Part shown: piece by piece, positions 53,386 to 62,202 of the stretch | How the letters are laid out: the number at the start of each line of letters is the position of its first letter | How positions within the stretch are numbered: the stretch's first letter is position 1 | Source: SVTX01 sp045612105 | GTDB taxonomy: Bacteria; Bacillota; Clostridia; Oscillospirales; CAG-272 | Reading direction: 5' to 3' | NCBI GenBank assembly: GCA_045612105.1 | Contig: JAZKYL010000045.1 | Coordinates: 23,795-87,794 of the forward strand | DNA length: 64,000 bases | The notes under the pieces: generated by a model | What the model was told of the DNA's origin: nothing | Seen by the model: the letters and a program-made list of their open reading frames with translations, nothing else | The model's database searches: none | Program-made: the position numbers and the translations under genes

Positions 53386-55083
53386 TTATTTTTCTGAATT
53401 TTCGGTTTCTTCATCAGGGGTTATCATAGCCACAAAAACCTTTTCGGCTCTGCGTCTGACAACACCGATGATCTTTTTAAGAGGAGAATCAAGCTCTGCG
53501 GGGTCTACCTTGTAGTTACCCTTCAAAACCTCTGCCTCTCGAACGATATCTTTATCGTTCTCATCGTCTCTGGTTGGAACGAGAACTACGTCGCCCTCTT
53601 CTACGGCATTTCCGTCGGGATCGTAACGGTAGCTCTTATCCTTTTTTCCATCCCAAAATACGTCGATAGCGTCAACACCGGGAGCATCTACTATAAGCTC
53701 CTCCTCGATCTCTTCCTCTACCATAGGGATAGCGTCGAGTATATCAAGGTCCTCGTCGGTAACGATCTCTTCATCGATTACTTCGACAACCTCGTCTCCT
53801 CTCTCTTCCTCAAGCACCTCAATATCCACGTCAGCACTATCGCCTTCTGTCTCAACCTCGGCATCTTCAATAACGGTGGCTATCTCGGCCTCGGGTTCAG
53901 TCGCCTTGGGGGTAACTACAACCTTGACTACGGGACGGACTACGTTAGTTATCTGAGGCTTGCAGATGGTAGTGGGGCCGGGCTCCTTCTTGGGTGCGGG
54001 CTCGGGCTCGGTGTAGCCATCTATCTTTATCTCGTACAGATAAAGCAGCTTGTTATCAGTAGGAATAATAAACTTCGCGCAGGTCTTATCCTCGTTTTCA
54101 TGCATAAGGATAGGAGCCTGAATGGTATCTCGGATCTCGAGCATCTCGTCGAAGGTATCGACTATTATAACCTGATATGCGGACATATCAAATACGTTCT
54201 TGATCCTCTGAATGTAAGACTTATACTGAGAAACGATCTTCTTTACACGTGCTGTGTAAGTAATATCGTCGGTTCTCGTAAGGTAAATAAACGCTACGAG
54301 AACAAGCAACAAAATGACGTCAACAACACCAAGCACGATCGCTGTGGTCTTGAAGACTTCGCTTCCCGCTCCTCTGGTGCACGCGATCATCTTCGCTTCC
54401 GCATCGGGAACGGTGGAGGTCATCTTAATATTGACAGTCTTTGTTGTAAGAGGTATACGCAATTCGGAAAAATATGTATCGGTGCTGCTTCCTGAAAACG
54501 CGTTGCAGTCACTGAGAACATCGACCTTGAGAGTAACAACGATATTACTTGTGGTACGGTCAAGATCATAGGTTGCAAGGAACTCGCCCGCCAAAGAATT
54601 ATAATCATCATAATTCAATACGACGATCTCATTGATCACAAGTCTGCTTGAGCTGCTTTGCGATTTGTTCTGAGCTTTGACAAGTTCATACTCAGGCTGG
54701 AAAATCGCAACACCCGAGGTGTCGTCGATTATCTCAAGTCTTGCCGTGATATCGTAAGAATAGCGGTAATTCACGTCTTCTGTATCCATATCGATCTCAT
54801 ACGTGAAGTTGGCAACTATCTTATCGATAAGCGACGCGACGTAGGATTGATCCTTTCCAAGATGATCTTCTTCAAAGAAGTCGTTTTCCTTCAGAAAAAT
54901 ATTATAATCAATGTTTCCACCCTCGCGATAGCCTATATAGTAGGTCTTCTCAAGCTGATAAGCAACGAGAGCAGAGATCAATATTGCCAAAGTCAAAACA
55001 ATTACTATGACTGTTTGGGTAAATATCCATTTTTCTCGGTTTTTTCGGTAGCCTTGACGCCTTTTTTGTTCCTTTTCCGACAT
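53386..55083 (-). CDS. DUF5305-like two-TM membrane protein with long acidic cytoplasmic tail
   Basis: 565 residues. A basic N-terminus (KRRQGYRKNREKW), TM1 (about 22-42), an extracellular beta-rich domain (about 43-250), TM2 (about 255-280), and a cytoplasmic part with a folded segment (about 290-360) and a very acidic Pro/Glu/Val-rich tail. The extracellular domain pattern (YRYSYDITARLEIIDDTSGV; LRIPLTTKTVNIKM) resembles DUF5305, found beside SipW-type signal peptidases in archaea and Clostridia; I am fairly but not fully sure. It may act as an assembly or anchoring partner of the TasA-like proteins. AGGAGG precedes the ATG. Confidence 0.65.
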   Translation of the reverse strand: MSEKEQKRRQGYRKNREKWIFTQTVIVIVLTLAILISALVAYQLEKTYYIGYREGGNIDYNIFLKENDFFEEDHLGKDQSYVASLIDKIVANFTYEIDMDTEDVNYRYSYDITARLEIIDDTSGVAIFQPEYELVKAQNKSQSSSSRLVINEIVVLNYDDYNSLAGEFLATYDLDRTTSNIVVTLKVDVLSDCNAFSGSSTDTYFSELRIPLTTKTVNIKMTSTVPDAEAKMIACTRGAGSEVFKTTAIVLGVVDVILLLVLVAFIYLTRTDDITYTARVKKIVSQYKSYIQRIKNVFDMSAYQVIIVDTFDEMLEIRDTIQAPILMHENEDKTCAKFIIPTDNKLLYLYEIKIDGYTEPEPAPKKEPGPTTICKPQITNVVRPVVKVVVTPKATEPEAEIATVIEDAEVETEGDSADVDIEVLEEERGDEVVEVIDEEIVTDEDLDILDAIPMVEEEIEEELIVDAPGVDAIDVFWDGKKDKSYRYDPDGNAVEEGDVVLVPTRDDENDKDIVREAEVLKGNYKVDPAELDSPLKKIIGVVRRRAEKVFVAMITPDEETENSEK

Positions 55084-55102
55084 CTATCATAACCTCCTTT
55101 CT

Positions 55103-56224
55103 TTAGTGTTTAATTAGTTCTCTCAGCCACAGAGTCGGATAACCGATATATGCGATCTTCACGTCGGTCAAACCGACTATGTCAGCCTCGGTTCTATATC
55201 CCGCGTCGAGAGCCTCGTTGGCATCACCTTTAGTGTAATACCGCATCTCGCCACCAATATTTTCAATTTTAACTACTCTGTGTACTATTCTTGAGTTATT
55301 CTCTCGAAAAACAATTACTTGTCCTTCTTTGATGTTTTGATCGTCATACTGTTCGTAAACGATCATGTCTCCCTTATTTATCTCTCCCGTCATACTTCCC
55401 GTAGCTATTACGATAGCACCGAAACGGAACTGGCAGGAGATGAGCATTGCGACCGATACGATAATAACAGTCGCAAGCACAACGCTTATTCGTGACAACG
55501 CTTTTCCCTTGTTTTTTGCAAAGGTTTTCTTCTTTTCAAACATTGCCGAAACGAACGCGAGCATAATTATCGGGAAGACAATATTGATGCACGAAGAAAG
55601 CGAATCAGACATTCTCGTGACTCTGGGTATAAAATAAACGTAAAGTGTCGTTATCAATCTGAAGGCTATATTCGGAATTGCTCCGTAACGCTTCGAGATA
55701 TAATGATAATAAACGTTTGCGCACAATGCCGGGAAAAGTGTTAACCCGACAAGGTCCATAAATTTGTTAAAGGTAGTAATGCTTTTTAAATTTGAGAACA
55801 TCAGTATCTCGGCTATAACGCAAGAAAGATAGATAATAAAATCAACAAACTTATTCTTTTGCAACAGAAATACGTATCTGACGATCTCAACTGCTATGAT
55901 GATAACGGTTATTGGCAGGACAAATTTGAGAAACCTATCAAGATTTATAAAATAGGGATTTTTATAAGTTCCGAAGTATATTCCCGTCATTTGAACAAGG
56001 ACCACGTAAATTACCGCTACGACCGTTGAAAGCAGCAAAACTTCTCTTTTGTTTATCGACAGCGAGCCTCTTTTTTTAATAATGAGGCAGACTGCTACGG
56101 TTATGGGAAGCAGCAAGCAAGCCGCAACTATTTTGCTGCTTCCTATATCCACAAAGAGAGCGATAAGGAGAACCGCAAATATTATTAAAGGCGATATGTA
56201 TAGGATCCTTTTATCTTTATTCAT
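55103..56224 (-). CDS. sipW: SipW/ER-type signal peptidase I with large N-terminal membrane domain
   Basis: 373 residues. The C-terminal ~115 residues are the S26B signal peptidase core with Ser277 (ATGSMTGEINKGD), His315 in place of the usual Lys (SRIVHRVV) and Asp334 (YTKGDAN). The Ser-His type is that of SipW, archaeal and ER peptidases. The first ~250 residues carry about eight membrane spans, far more than the two of Bacillus SipW. It should cleave the two neighbouring TasA-like preproteins. AAAGGAGG precedes the ATG. It lies 64 bases after the first TasA-like gene. Confidence 0.87.
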   Translation of the reverse strand: MNKDKRILYISPLIIFAVLLIALFVDIGSSKIVAACLLLPITVAVCLIIKKRGSLSINKREVLLLSTVVAVIYVVLVQMTGIYFGTYKNPYFINLDRFLKFVLPITVIIIAVEIVRYVFLLQKNKFVDFIIYLSCVIAEILMFSNLKSITTFNKFMDLVGLTLFPALCANVYYHYISKRYGAIPNIAFRLITTLYVYFIPRVTRMSDSLSSCINIVFPIIMLAFVSAMFEKKKTFAKNKGKALSRISVVLATVIIVSVAMLISCQFRFGAIVIATGSMTGEINKGDMIVYEQYDDQNIKEGQVIVFRENNSRIVHRVVKIENIGGEMRYYTKGDANEALDAGYRTEADIVGLTDVKIAYIGYPTLWLRELIKH

Positions 56225-56288
56225 TTGCGATCCTCCTTTCTTAGGTTTGTTTTACTCGTAAATAAGAATAAATACGTACTGATCGATC

Positions 56289-56813
56289 TTATTCAACAAC
56301 AGTTGCAAGAAGCTCAATTCGGAAAGTCTCCCCATTGATAGCATCTGTCAAAACATCCTTAGGTGTAATTGTTACTTTTACAGTTCCGGTCTCTCCGGAA
56401 GCAATACCGGTAGCACCGGTTACGTCGACTACAACGTCATACTTTGCATGAAGAGCACCGAGATCACAATTTATAGCAACGTTAACTGTAGCCTCATAGT
56501 TGTTTTCAACAACGAAGGTAGCCTCTGCATACTGAATGGGGGTTGCAAGCTCGTAAGGAACATCCTCACCACCGATGTGAATGTATCCGGTATCTCCGGA
56601 AGCATCATTGCCGGAAACACCTGCTGTACAATAATCGTTGTGAGTAGCGGAAAGGAACTTTACGTCAACGTCAAGTTCGTCTTCTGCCACAGTGGGATCG
56701 AAGCTTACGGTAGCATCGATAAACAAATCATCGGAAAGTGCCGCATAACCGATACCAAGCGCGAGAGCTGCGATGAGAAGCAGCGAGATAATGAGTGTTC
56801 TGTTCTTTTTCAT
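56289..56813 (-). CDS. TasA/camelysin-like secreted protein with SipW-type signal peptide (174 aa)
   Basis: Signal peptide (about 1-23) ending GYAALSDDLFIDATVSF, the same motif as in the last gene of the operon. The mature domain (ATFVVENNYEATVNVAINC) has the CalY/TasA-like beta-sandwich pattern, and two Cys are present. It is first in the operon, directly after the regulated promoter, with AAAGGAG before the ATG, so it should be the most abundant product. Probable major fibre subunit of the locus (inference). Confidence 0.82.
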   Translation of the reverse strand: MKKNRTLIISLLLIAALALGIGYAALSDDLFIDATVSFDPTVAEDELDVDVKFLSATHNDYCTAGVSGNDASGDTGYIHIGGEDVPYELATPIQYAEATFVVENNYEATVNVAINCDLGALHAKYDVVVDVTGATGIASGETGTVKVTITPKDVLTDAINGETFRIELLATVVE

Positions 56814-56909
56814 TTTTCTTTCTCCTTTGTAGAAAAATTTTTAAATTAAAGCCCTCCCTATTAGGCTTTTTTGTGTTTTGAAAGCATATTTTTCCAGCTT
56901 TCTAAGCGT

Positions 56910-56941
56910 ATTCTATCACCAAATGACTACACGGTGACTAC
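56910..56941 (-). promoter_or_regulatory. Regulated promoter with 11-bp direct repeats (putative response-regulator box)
   Basis: On the minus strand an extended -10 (TGA-TAGAAT, 56910-56918) has a poor -35 (GTCACC). Over the -35 lie two copies of GTAGTCA, at 56924-56930 and 56935-56941, exactly 11 bases apart. Direct repeats of one helical turn over a weak -35 are the classic site of OmpR/PhoB-type activators. The upstream gene encodes a response regulator with that kind of winged helix. Confidence 0.6.
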
Positions 56942-56965
56942 AAATTTTTCACTTTTTTCAAAAAA

Positions 56966-57016
56966 TTCAAAAAAATTTCGGCATTTTTTCGAAAAATTGC
57001 TCGAAAAATGCCGAAA
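56966..57016 (-). terminator. Terminator of the two-component operon
   Basis: Long stem TTTCGGCATTTTTCGA with its complement, then T-rich tail on the minus strand. It separates the response regulator from the TasA-like operon. Confidence 0.88.
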
Positions 57017-57040
57017 TCTTAAATATTCACATATTTTTTG

Positions 57041-57844
57041 TCATTTTCTCTTATTAGCTTGGCTTTCAAGATAGCCCACGGTAAATTCCGCCCAGGAATA
57101 TGCGCTCATATACTGTCCCGTGAAGGAATTTATGGCTCTTACGTCACCCTCAAGGAATCTGTAATAGTCGCAATCTATCTTCGCCGTATTTACAAGTATT
57201 CCCTGTCTGTTTCGAAGGATCAGATCATTTTCACCAAGAGAATTGAGGGTCTTTACAAGGCTTGCCACGTAGACCTGAAGATTCTTCTGCTTGGTTCTGT
57301 CGTAATCTCCGTCCTCCCAGATGATCGAGGCAAGCTCGGGATAGGTTACCGAGGTTCCTCTTTTATCTATAAGGTAGGCAAATATCTCCTTGGACTGTTT
57401 TCTCTCGAATTTTACGGGCACTCCGTCCACCAGGACCTCAAAGTTGCCGAAGCAAAGCACCTTTACTCGCTTCTCCACGCTCCACTCTACGGGGTGACGG
57501 AGATTTTCCATTTCCACTTTAACGGCGGCTGCTGTTACAGGCTTCATCAAGTATCCGCTTGTACGCAGGTCGATAGCCTCCTTCATATGCTCGGTAAATC
57601 CCGTGGCAAATATTATATTGATCTGAGGATTTATGTCCTTCAACTTTTTTGCAAGCTGAACTCCCGTCATTTCAGGCATATGTATATCAAGAAAAGCAAC
57701 GTCTATTCTGATTTTTTCAGCTGTCTCGATAGCCAGAGTCGGATTCGGGCAAAGATACAGATTTGCTCCCGACACGGTCTCACCTATAGCCGATTCGATC
57801 ATTTTCAATGCGTAATATTCATCGTCAACCGCTAATATATTCAT
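57041..57844 (-). CDS. Response regulator with OmpR-type winged helix and SARP/BTAD-like end
   Basis: 267 residues. Receiver domain 1-118 with phosphoacceptor D53 (VAFLDIHMPEMTG), T80 region FATGF and K101 (LMKPV). A winged-helix DNA-binding domain lies at about 128-235 (CFGNFEVLVDG...VKFERKQSKEIFAYLIDKRG), followed by the start of a BTAD-like helix region (CDYYRFLEGD...QYMSAYSWAEF). Paired with the histidine kinase upstream (34-base gap). It probably activates the TasA/SipW operon just downstream. AAAGGA precedes the ATG. Confidence 0.9.
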   Translation of the reverse strand: MNILAVDDEYYALKMIESAIGETVSGANLYLCPNPTLAIETAEKIRIDVAFLDIHMPEMTGVQLAKKLKDINPQINIIFATGFTEHMKEAIDLRTSGYLMKPVTAAAVKVEMENLRHPVEWSVEKRVKVLCFGNFEVLVDGVPVKFERKQSKEIFAYLIDKRGTSVTYPELASIIWEDGDYDRTKQKNLQVYVASLVKTLNSLGENDLILRNRQGILVNTAKIDCDYYRFLEGDVRAINSFTGQYMSAYSWAEFTVGYLESQANKRK

Positions 57845-57878
57845 TCTTCAACCGTCCTTTCATTTAAGGCTCGGTGCA

Positions 57879-59150
57879 TCACACCTCAAGTCTTTTTCTT
57901 CTTTTTTGTGGGATCTTTACGATTATTCGTGTTCCCACACCTACCATACTCTTTATTTCAACACTTCCGCTGCACATATCCTTCAAGCGATTGCGAACGT
58001 TATTAATTCCAACGTGCTCAGAGCCGCTTGATGAAAGTACTTCCACGTCGAAACCCACTCCGTCATCCTTGATCTCTACGACATAGTACTTTTCGGTCTG
58101 ATAGGTGGTAATTCTTACCGTTCCTCCCTTTGCCTTTTTAGTTATTCCGTGCTTGACGGCATTTTCGACCAAAGGTTGAAGGCTTAACGAAGGGACTGAA
58201 AAATTCTTGGCTTTAATGTCATAGACCACGTTTACTCTTTCATTAAATCTTGCCTTTTCTATCTTTAAATAACAACCGATATGTCTCAGCTCCTGCTCAA
58301 AGGGTACAAGCTCGGAGGAAGTCAGGGTGTTCAGGTTTTGTCTGAGAAAAGTTGAAAATTCTATGGTCAATGCCTTTGCCTGCTTTGGATCTATTTCGCA
58401 AAGCGAGGCAATAGTGGTCAAGGTATTATACATAAAATGAGGATTTATCTGCGACATCATAAGCGCGGCCCTCTGCTCTTGGATGAGTCTGCGCTTTTGC
58501 AGATAAATATTTGTATAGATTATAAGTGTTCCGATAACCAGCCCTACGTATGTCAGCGACCAGCCATGAACCAAATAATCAAATACTACACCGATGGTAG
58601 GAAAGACCGCGTAAAAAAGATAAAAAATACAATCCCGAATACTTATTTCACGAGAAATAAATATCATCATAGTGGAAACAAGAAAAGCGAATACGGGAAA
58701 AGCAAAATGAGTCATCATAACGTCTATGTCGCTGCTGTGAACGTAATGACCCTCGCTGTCAATATAATAATCCAATCCGAGAGAAGCGTTTACCGATATA
58801 TAAACAATTGATATAAGACACAGCAAGCCGAATATCACAACTATTACTGTCACGCATTTGCTTGTTTTGAAAAGGTTTTCCTTAAGATAAACCAGGAAGA
58901 AAAATATCGCAAGATATCCCGAACAGTACGCTACGGTATTCCCGATTATTGTCATAAGTGAGAGAGATATATTTCCCTCGCCCATCCAACCCAAGATATC
59001 GGCTATAAGGGCGATGATGATACATCCCATCAGAAAAAGGAATGAATTGGAACGCGTTTCCTTCTTGGCTCTTTCTTCAAGACAGCTGAAAAATATTATC
59101 AAAGTAACGATAAGACCGAAAAGATTTATCAAAATATTAGCCTGGGGCAT
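57879..59150 (-). CDS. LytS/YehU-type sensor histidine kinase
   Basis: 423 residues. Seven-span N-terminal sensor domain (about 1-215), resembling 7TM/histidine-kinase N-terminal domains, without a large external loop. His_kinase (PF06580) domain with phosphoacceptor H238 in SQINPHFMYNTLTTI, then HATPase with the N box SLQPLVENAVKHGI and G boxes KDDGVGFD and GINNVRNRL. The signal is unknown. AGGAGG precedes the ATG. First gene of the two-component operon. Confidence 0.92.
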   Translation of the reverse strand: MPQANILINLFGLIVTLIIFFSCLEERAKKETRSNSFLFLMGCIIIALIADILGWMGEGNISLSLMTIIGNTVAYCSGYLAIFFFLVYLKENLFKTSKCVTVIVVIFGLLCLISIVYISVNASLGLDYYIDSEGHYVHSSDIDVMMTHFAFPVFAFLVSTMMIFISREISIRDCIFYLFYAVFPTIGVVFDYLVHGWSLTYVGLVIGTLIIYTNIYLQKRRLIQEQRAALMMSQINPHFMYNTLTTIASLCEIDPKQAKALTIEFSTFLRQNLNTLTSSELVPFEQELRHIGCYLKIEKARFNERVNVVYDIKAKNFSVPSLSLQPLVENAVKHGITKKAKGGTVRITTYQTEKYYVVEIKDDGVGFDVEVLSSSGSEHVGINNVRNRLKDMCSGSVEIKSMVGVGTRIIVKIPQKRRKRLEV

Positions 59151-59173
59151 AACCTCACCTCCTTATTATATTA

Positions 59174-59202
59174 ATGATACCAAATTTTTCGTTTTTCGTC
59201 AA
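59174..59202 (-). promoter_or_regulatory. Promoter of the two-component operon
   Basis: Minus strand TTGACG, 17-base spacer, TATCAT, immediately upstream of the kinase ribosome site. Confidence 0.65.
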
Positions 59203-59227
59203 GGTAAAAGCTGAATTTTTGTTCTTT

Positions 59228-59677
59228 TTACAGAGCTTTACTGATAATTTTCGAAAACTCCTCAAGACCCACTTTATCTGTTTCGTCAAATCTTGAAAAG
59301 ATCGGACTGTCGATATCAAGCACACCCACCACTTCTCCGCTTTGGTCGAAAAGCGGGATGACTATCTCACTGTTTGACGCGCCGTCGCAGGCGATATGTC
59401 CGGGGAACGAGTGAACGTCCTTGACAAGCTGAGTCTTCTTCTCCGCAACCGCTGTGCCGCAGACACCGCGGCCGACTTCTATTTCTATGCAGGCAGGCTT
59501 GCCCTGAAAAGCGTTCAGCACCAATCTGCCGTCCTCCATAAGATAAAATCCCGCCCAATTCAGGTCTTCAAGAGTATTGAAGATAAGCGCGGAGGCATTA
59601 GCGAGGTTCGCGGTTCTGTGCGGTATGCCATCAATAAGTGCGTGAAGCTGAGAACAAAGTTCACTGTAATCGGTCAT
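59228..59677 (-). CDS. msrC: Free methionine-(R)-sulfoxide reductase (GAF domain)
   Basis: 149-residue GAF-fold enzyme reducing free Met-R-sulfoxide. The three catalytic Cys keep the spacing of the E. coli enzyme: C63 (GKPACIEI), C73 (GRGVCGTA) and C97 (GHIACD). The start overlaps the stop of the upstream amidohydrolase by four bases (ATGA). Its presence fits protection of an anaerobe against oxidants. Confidence 0.93.
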   Translation of the reverse strand: MTDYSELCSQLHALIDGIPHRTANLANASALIFNTLEDLNWAGFYLMEDGRLVLNAFQGKPACIEIEVGRGVCGTAVAEKKTQLVKDVHSFPGHIACDGASNSEIVIPLFDQSGEVVGVLDIDSPIFSRFDETDKVGLEEFSKIISKAL

Positions 59678-60834
59678 ATCTGCTCCTTTTCATAGACAAC
59701 TTTACCGTCGATAACGGTCACGTATGCCGACGCGCCAACGGTAGTTATGGGGTCTGCTGTCCAGATGACCAAGTCACCGTCCTTGCCAACCTCAAGGCTT
59801 CCGACTCTGTCACCGATTCCCGTCTGTGTTGCGGGATTTATAGTGATAGCTTTCCAAGCCTCGTCCTCGGGCAGACCTGCGTTGACCGCAAGTCCCGCGC
59901 ACATAGGAAGATACTGAAGCGGAATTACGGGAGCATCGGTGATGATACTGATCGGCACACCGGCTTCGTGAAGTGCCTTTGGTGTTGTAAAGCTCTTATT
60001 CTGAAGCTCGATCTTGCTCTTGCCTCCGAGAGTAGGACCCACGAATGCGGGATATCCCTCCTCTGCAAGCTCGTCGGCAATTACCGCGCCGTCGGTACAA
60101 TGGTCAAGAGTCAGCTTAACTCCAAATTCCTTGGCGATACGGATCGAGGTCAAAATATCATCTGCTCTGTGCGCGTGAGCCTTCAAGGGCAACTCACCCT
60201 TGATTACGGGGATCATTGCCTCAAGCTTCATATCAAAGGCGGGGTTTTTGCCCTCTTCCTTATCCTGAAGGTATCTTTGTGTCTTGAAAAGCAACTCGCG
60301 GAGCAGTGCCGCAGTGCCCATTCTGGTCATCGGGCTCTTTTTAGTTGCCTGACCGTAGCAACGCTTGGGATTCTCACCAAAGGCGCACTTCATGGCAACC
60401 GCTTCCTTAATAAGCATTTTATCTACTCTCTTGCCACAGAGCTTGATTGCCGCAAATGTACCGCCAACCACATTTGCGCTGCCGGGACCGGTGCAAGCCG
60501 AGGTCACACCGTTCATAACCGCGTTTGCAAATGCTTCATCCTGGGGATAGATCGAGTCGATAGCTCTCATCTGAGGTGTCAGGGGGTCGACTATCTCGTT
60601 GTAGTCGTGCCCTTCCCAGCCAACCGCTTCGTTATCAAGTCCGATATGACAGTGCGCCTCAACGCAACCGGGGGTCACAAGTCTGCCACCCGCGTCGATG
60701 ATCTCACAATTTGCGCTTGCTTCGTAACACTCTCCGATTGCCGCGATCTTGCCGTTGTCGTCGATAAGAACGTATCCGTTCTTGATATCGTCGCCCGCCA
60801 TAGTTTTTATATAACCGTTTTTGATAAGTAACAT
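59674..60834 (-). CDS. Amidohydrolase (imidazolonepropionase-like family)
   Basis: 386-residue metal-dependent hydrolase. HxH metal motif at 61-63 (VEAHCHIGL), central LKAHAHRADDI, LDHCTDGA and ITDAPV for the other ligands, and the composite N/C-terminal beta domain (LLIKNGYIKTM...DGDLVIWTADPI). It is cytoplasmic and the substrate is unknown. GGAGG precedes the ATG. Co-transcribed and translationally coupled with msrC. Confidence 0.88.
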   Translation of the reverse strand: MLLIKNGYIKTMAGDDIKNGYVLIDDNGKIAAIGECYEASANCEIIDAGGRLVTPGCVEAHCHIGLDNEAVGWEGHDYNEIVDPLTPQMRAIDSIYPQDEAFANAVMNGVTSACTGPGSANVVGGTFAAIKLCGKRVDKMLIKEAVAMKCAFGENPKRCYGQATKKSPMTRMGTAALLRELLFKTQRYLQDKEEGKNPAFDMKLEAMIPVIKGELPLKAHAHRADDILTSIRIAKEFGVKLTLDHCTDGAVIADELAEEGYPAFVGPTLGGKSKIELQNKSFTTPKALHEAGVPISIITDAPVIPLQYLPMCAGLAVNAGLPEDEAWKAITINPATQTGIGDRVGSLEVGKDGDLVIWTADPITTVGASAYVTVIDGKVVYEKEQI

Positions 60835-60867
60835 AAAAAAAGCCCTCCAAAAGAATATTTATACTTT

Positions 60868-60885
60868 ATTTTATCACGATAAAAT
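60868..60885. promoter_or_regulatory. Perfect palindrome over the -10 box (putative operator)
   Basis: ATTTTATCACGATAAAAT: 8-base arms around AC, covering the -10 of the leftward promoter and close upstream of the rightward one. Confidence 0.5.
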
Positions 60886-60896
60886 CAAATTGTCAA
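60868..60896 (-). promoter_or_regulatory. Promoter of the amidohydrolase-msrC operon
   Basis: Minus strand TTGACA, 17-base spacer, TAAAAT. Confidence 0.8.
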
Positions 60897-60905
60897 TACA
60901 AACTC

Positions 60906-60935
60906 TTGACAAGAGGTGTTATTTTAATGTATAAT
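60906..60935 (+). promoter_or_regulatory. Promoter of the aldo/keto reductase gene
   Basis: TTGACA, 18-base spacer, TATAAT, about 40 bases before the ATG. Confidence 0.85.
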
Positions 60936-60975
60936 TGTATTACTGAATGATAGAATTCAAAAAAAGAGGTAGAAA

Positions 60976-62091
60976 ATGACTGTTTTTGAAAAGATAAAGA
61001 AGAATTTTGGTTTTGGATGTATGCGTTTTCCTATGAAGGACGGCGAGGTTGACACGGCTGAGGTCTGCCGTATGGTAGATGCCTTCCTTGATGCAGGATT
61101 TAACTATTTTGACACCGCCCACGGTTATCTCGGAGGAAAAAGCGAGACCGCGCTCCGTGAATGTCTGACGTCCCGTCACCCACGTGAAACTTTCGTACTG
61201 ACAAACAAGCTGACCGCTCCATATTTTAACTCAAACGAGGATATCCGTCCTTTTTTCCAGTCACAGCTGGAGGCTTGCGGCGTTGACTACTTCGATTTTT
61301 ACTTTATGCACGCGCAAAACCGCACTAATTTTCAAAAATACAAGGATTGCAGAGCTTACGAGACTGCACTTGAGCTGATCGCGGAGGGCAAGGTGCGTCA
61401 TCTCGGCATTTCTTTCCACGACACTGCCGACGTGCTCGATCATATACTTACCGAGTACCCTCAGATCGAGGTGGTGCAGATTCAGTTCAATTATCTCGAC
61501 TACAACGATGCGTCGGTTCAATCCCGTCTCTGCCTCGAGACCTGCAAGAAGCATGGAAAGCCCGTGATCGTTATGGAGCCTGTTAAGGGCGGCAGTCTCG
61601 TCAACCTTCCCGACGACGCGGCAGAGGTTCTCGACGCGCTTAACGGCGGAAGTCACGCAAGCTACGCTATCCGCTTCGCGGCGGGCCATGACGGCATAAT
61701 GATGGTGCTTTCGGGCATGGGTAACATGGATATGATGCGCGACAACCTTTCCTATATGACCGATTTCAAGCCCCTTGACGAGTGCGAGACCGAGGCGGTT
61801 TTCAAGGTTGCCGAAATCATCAAGAGCAAAAATCTTATTTCCTGCACCTCCTGTCGCTATTGCGTTGACGGTTGCCCCAAAAATATTGTAATTCCCCGTC
61901 TTTTCGCTTGCATGAACGAGAAAAACAAGTGGAAGAATTGGAATTCGGGCTATTATTACGGAATTTTCACAAAGGAGCGTGGCAAGGCAAGCGATTGCAT
62001 AGAATGCGGTCAGTGTGAGGACATATGCCCCCAGAAGCTGCCTATACGAGAGCTGCTCAAGCAGGTTGCCGAAGAATTTGAAAAGGAATAA
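60976..62091 (+). CDS. Aldo/keto reductase with C-terminal 2x[4Fe-4S] ferredoxin domain
   Basis: 371 residues. The AKR barrel (about 1-270) has the FGFGCMRFPM start and the catalytic Asp/Tyr in NYFDTAHGYLGG. The C-terminal part has two ferredoxin motifs, CTSCRYCVDGC and CIECGQCEDIC. This fused form is common in anaerobes and probably links ferredoxin to carbonyl reduction; the substrate is unknown. A weak AGAGG precedes the ATG. Monocistronic. Confidence 0.9.
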   Translation: MTVFEKIKKNFGFGCMRFPMKDGEVDTAEVCRMVDAFLDAGFNYFDTAHGYLGGKSETALRECLTSRHPRETFVLTNKLTAPYFNSNEDIRPFFQSQLEACGVDYFDFYFMHAQNRTNFQKYKDCRAYETALELIAEGKVRHLGISFHDTADVLDHILTEYPQIEVVQIQFNYLDYNDASVQSRLCLETCKKHGKPVIVMEPVKGGSLVNLPDDAAEVLDALNGGSHASYAIRFAAGHDGIMMVLSGMGNMDMMRDNLSYMTDFKPLDECETEAVFKVAEIIKSKNLISCTSCRYCVDGCPKNIVIPRLFACMNEKNKWKNWNSGYYYGIFTKERGKASDCIECGQCEDICPQKLPIRELLKQVAEEFEKE

Positions 62092-62132
62092 GGGCATTTT
62101 TTGAGAAGTTGTTTTCTTCGCTCGTTTTTCTC

Positions 62133-62161
62133 TTGACTTAATTCTGCGAATATGATAGAAT
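62133..62161 (+). promoter_or_regulatory. Promoter of the ThyX-like gene
   Basis: TTGACT, 17-base spacer, TAGAAT, about 40 bases before the ATG. Confidence 0.7.
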
Positions 62162-62202
62162 TAATTACAGAATAAAATCTAAAAATTTAAGGAGCAAATA
62201 AT

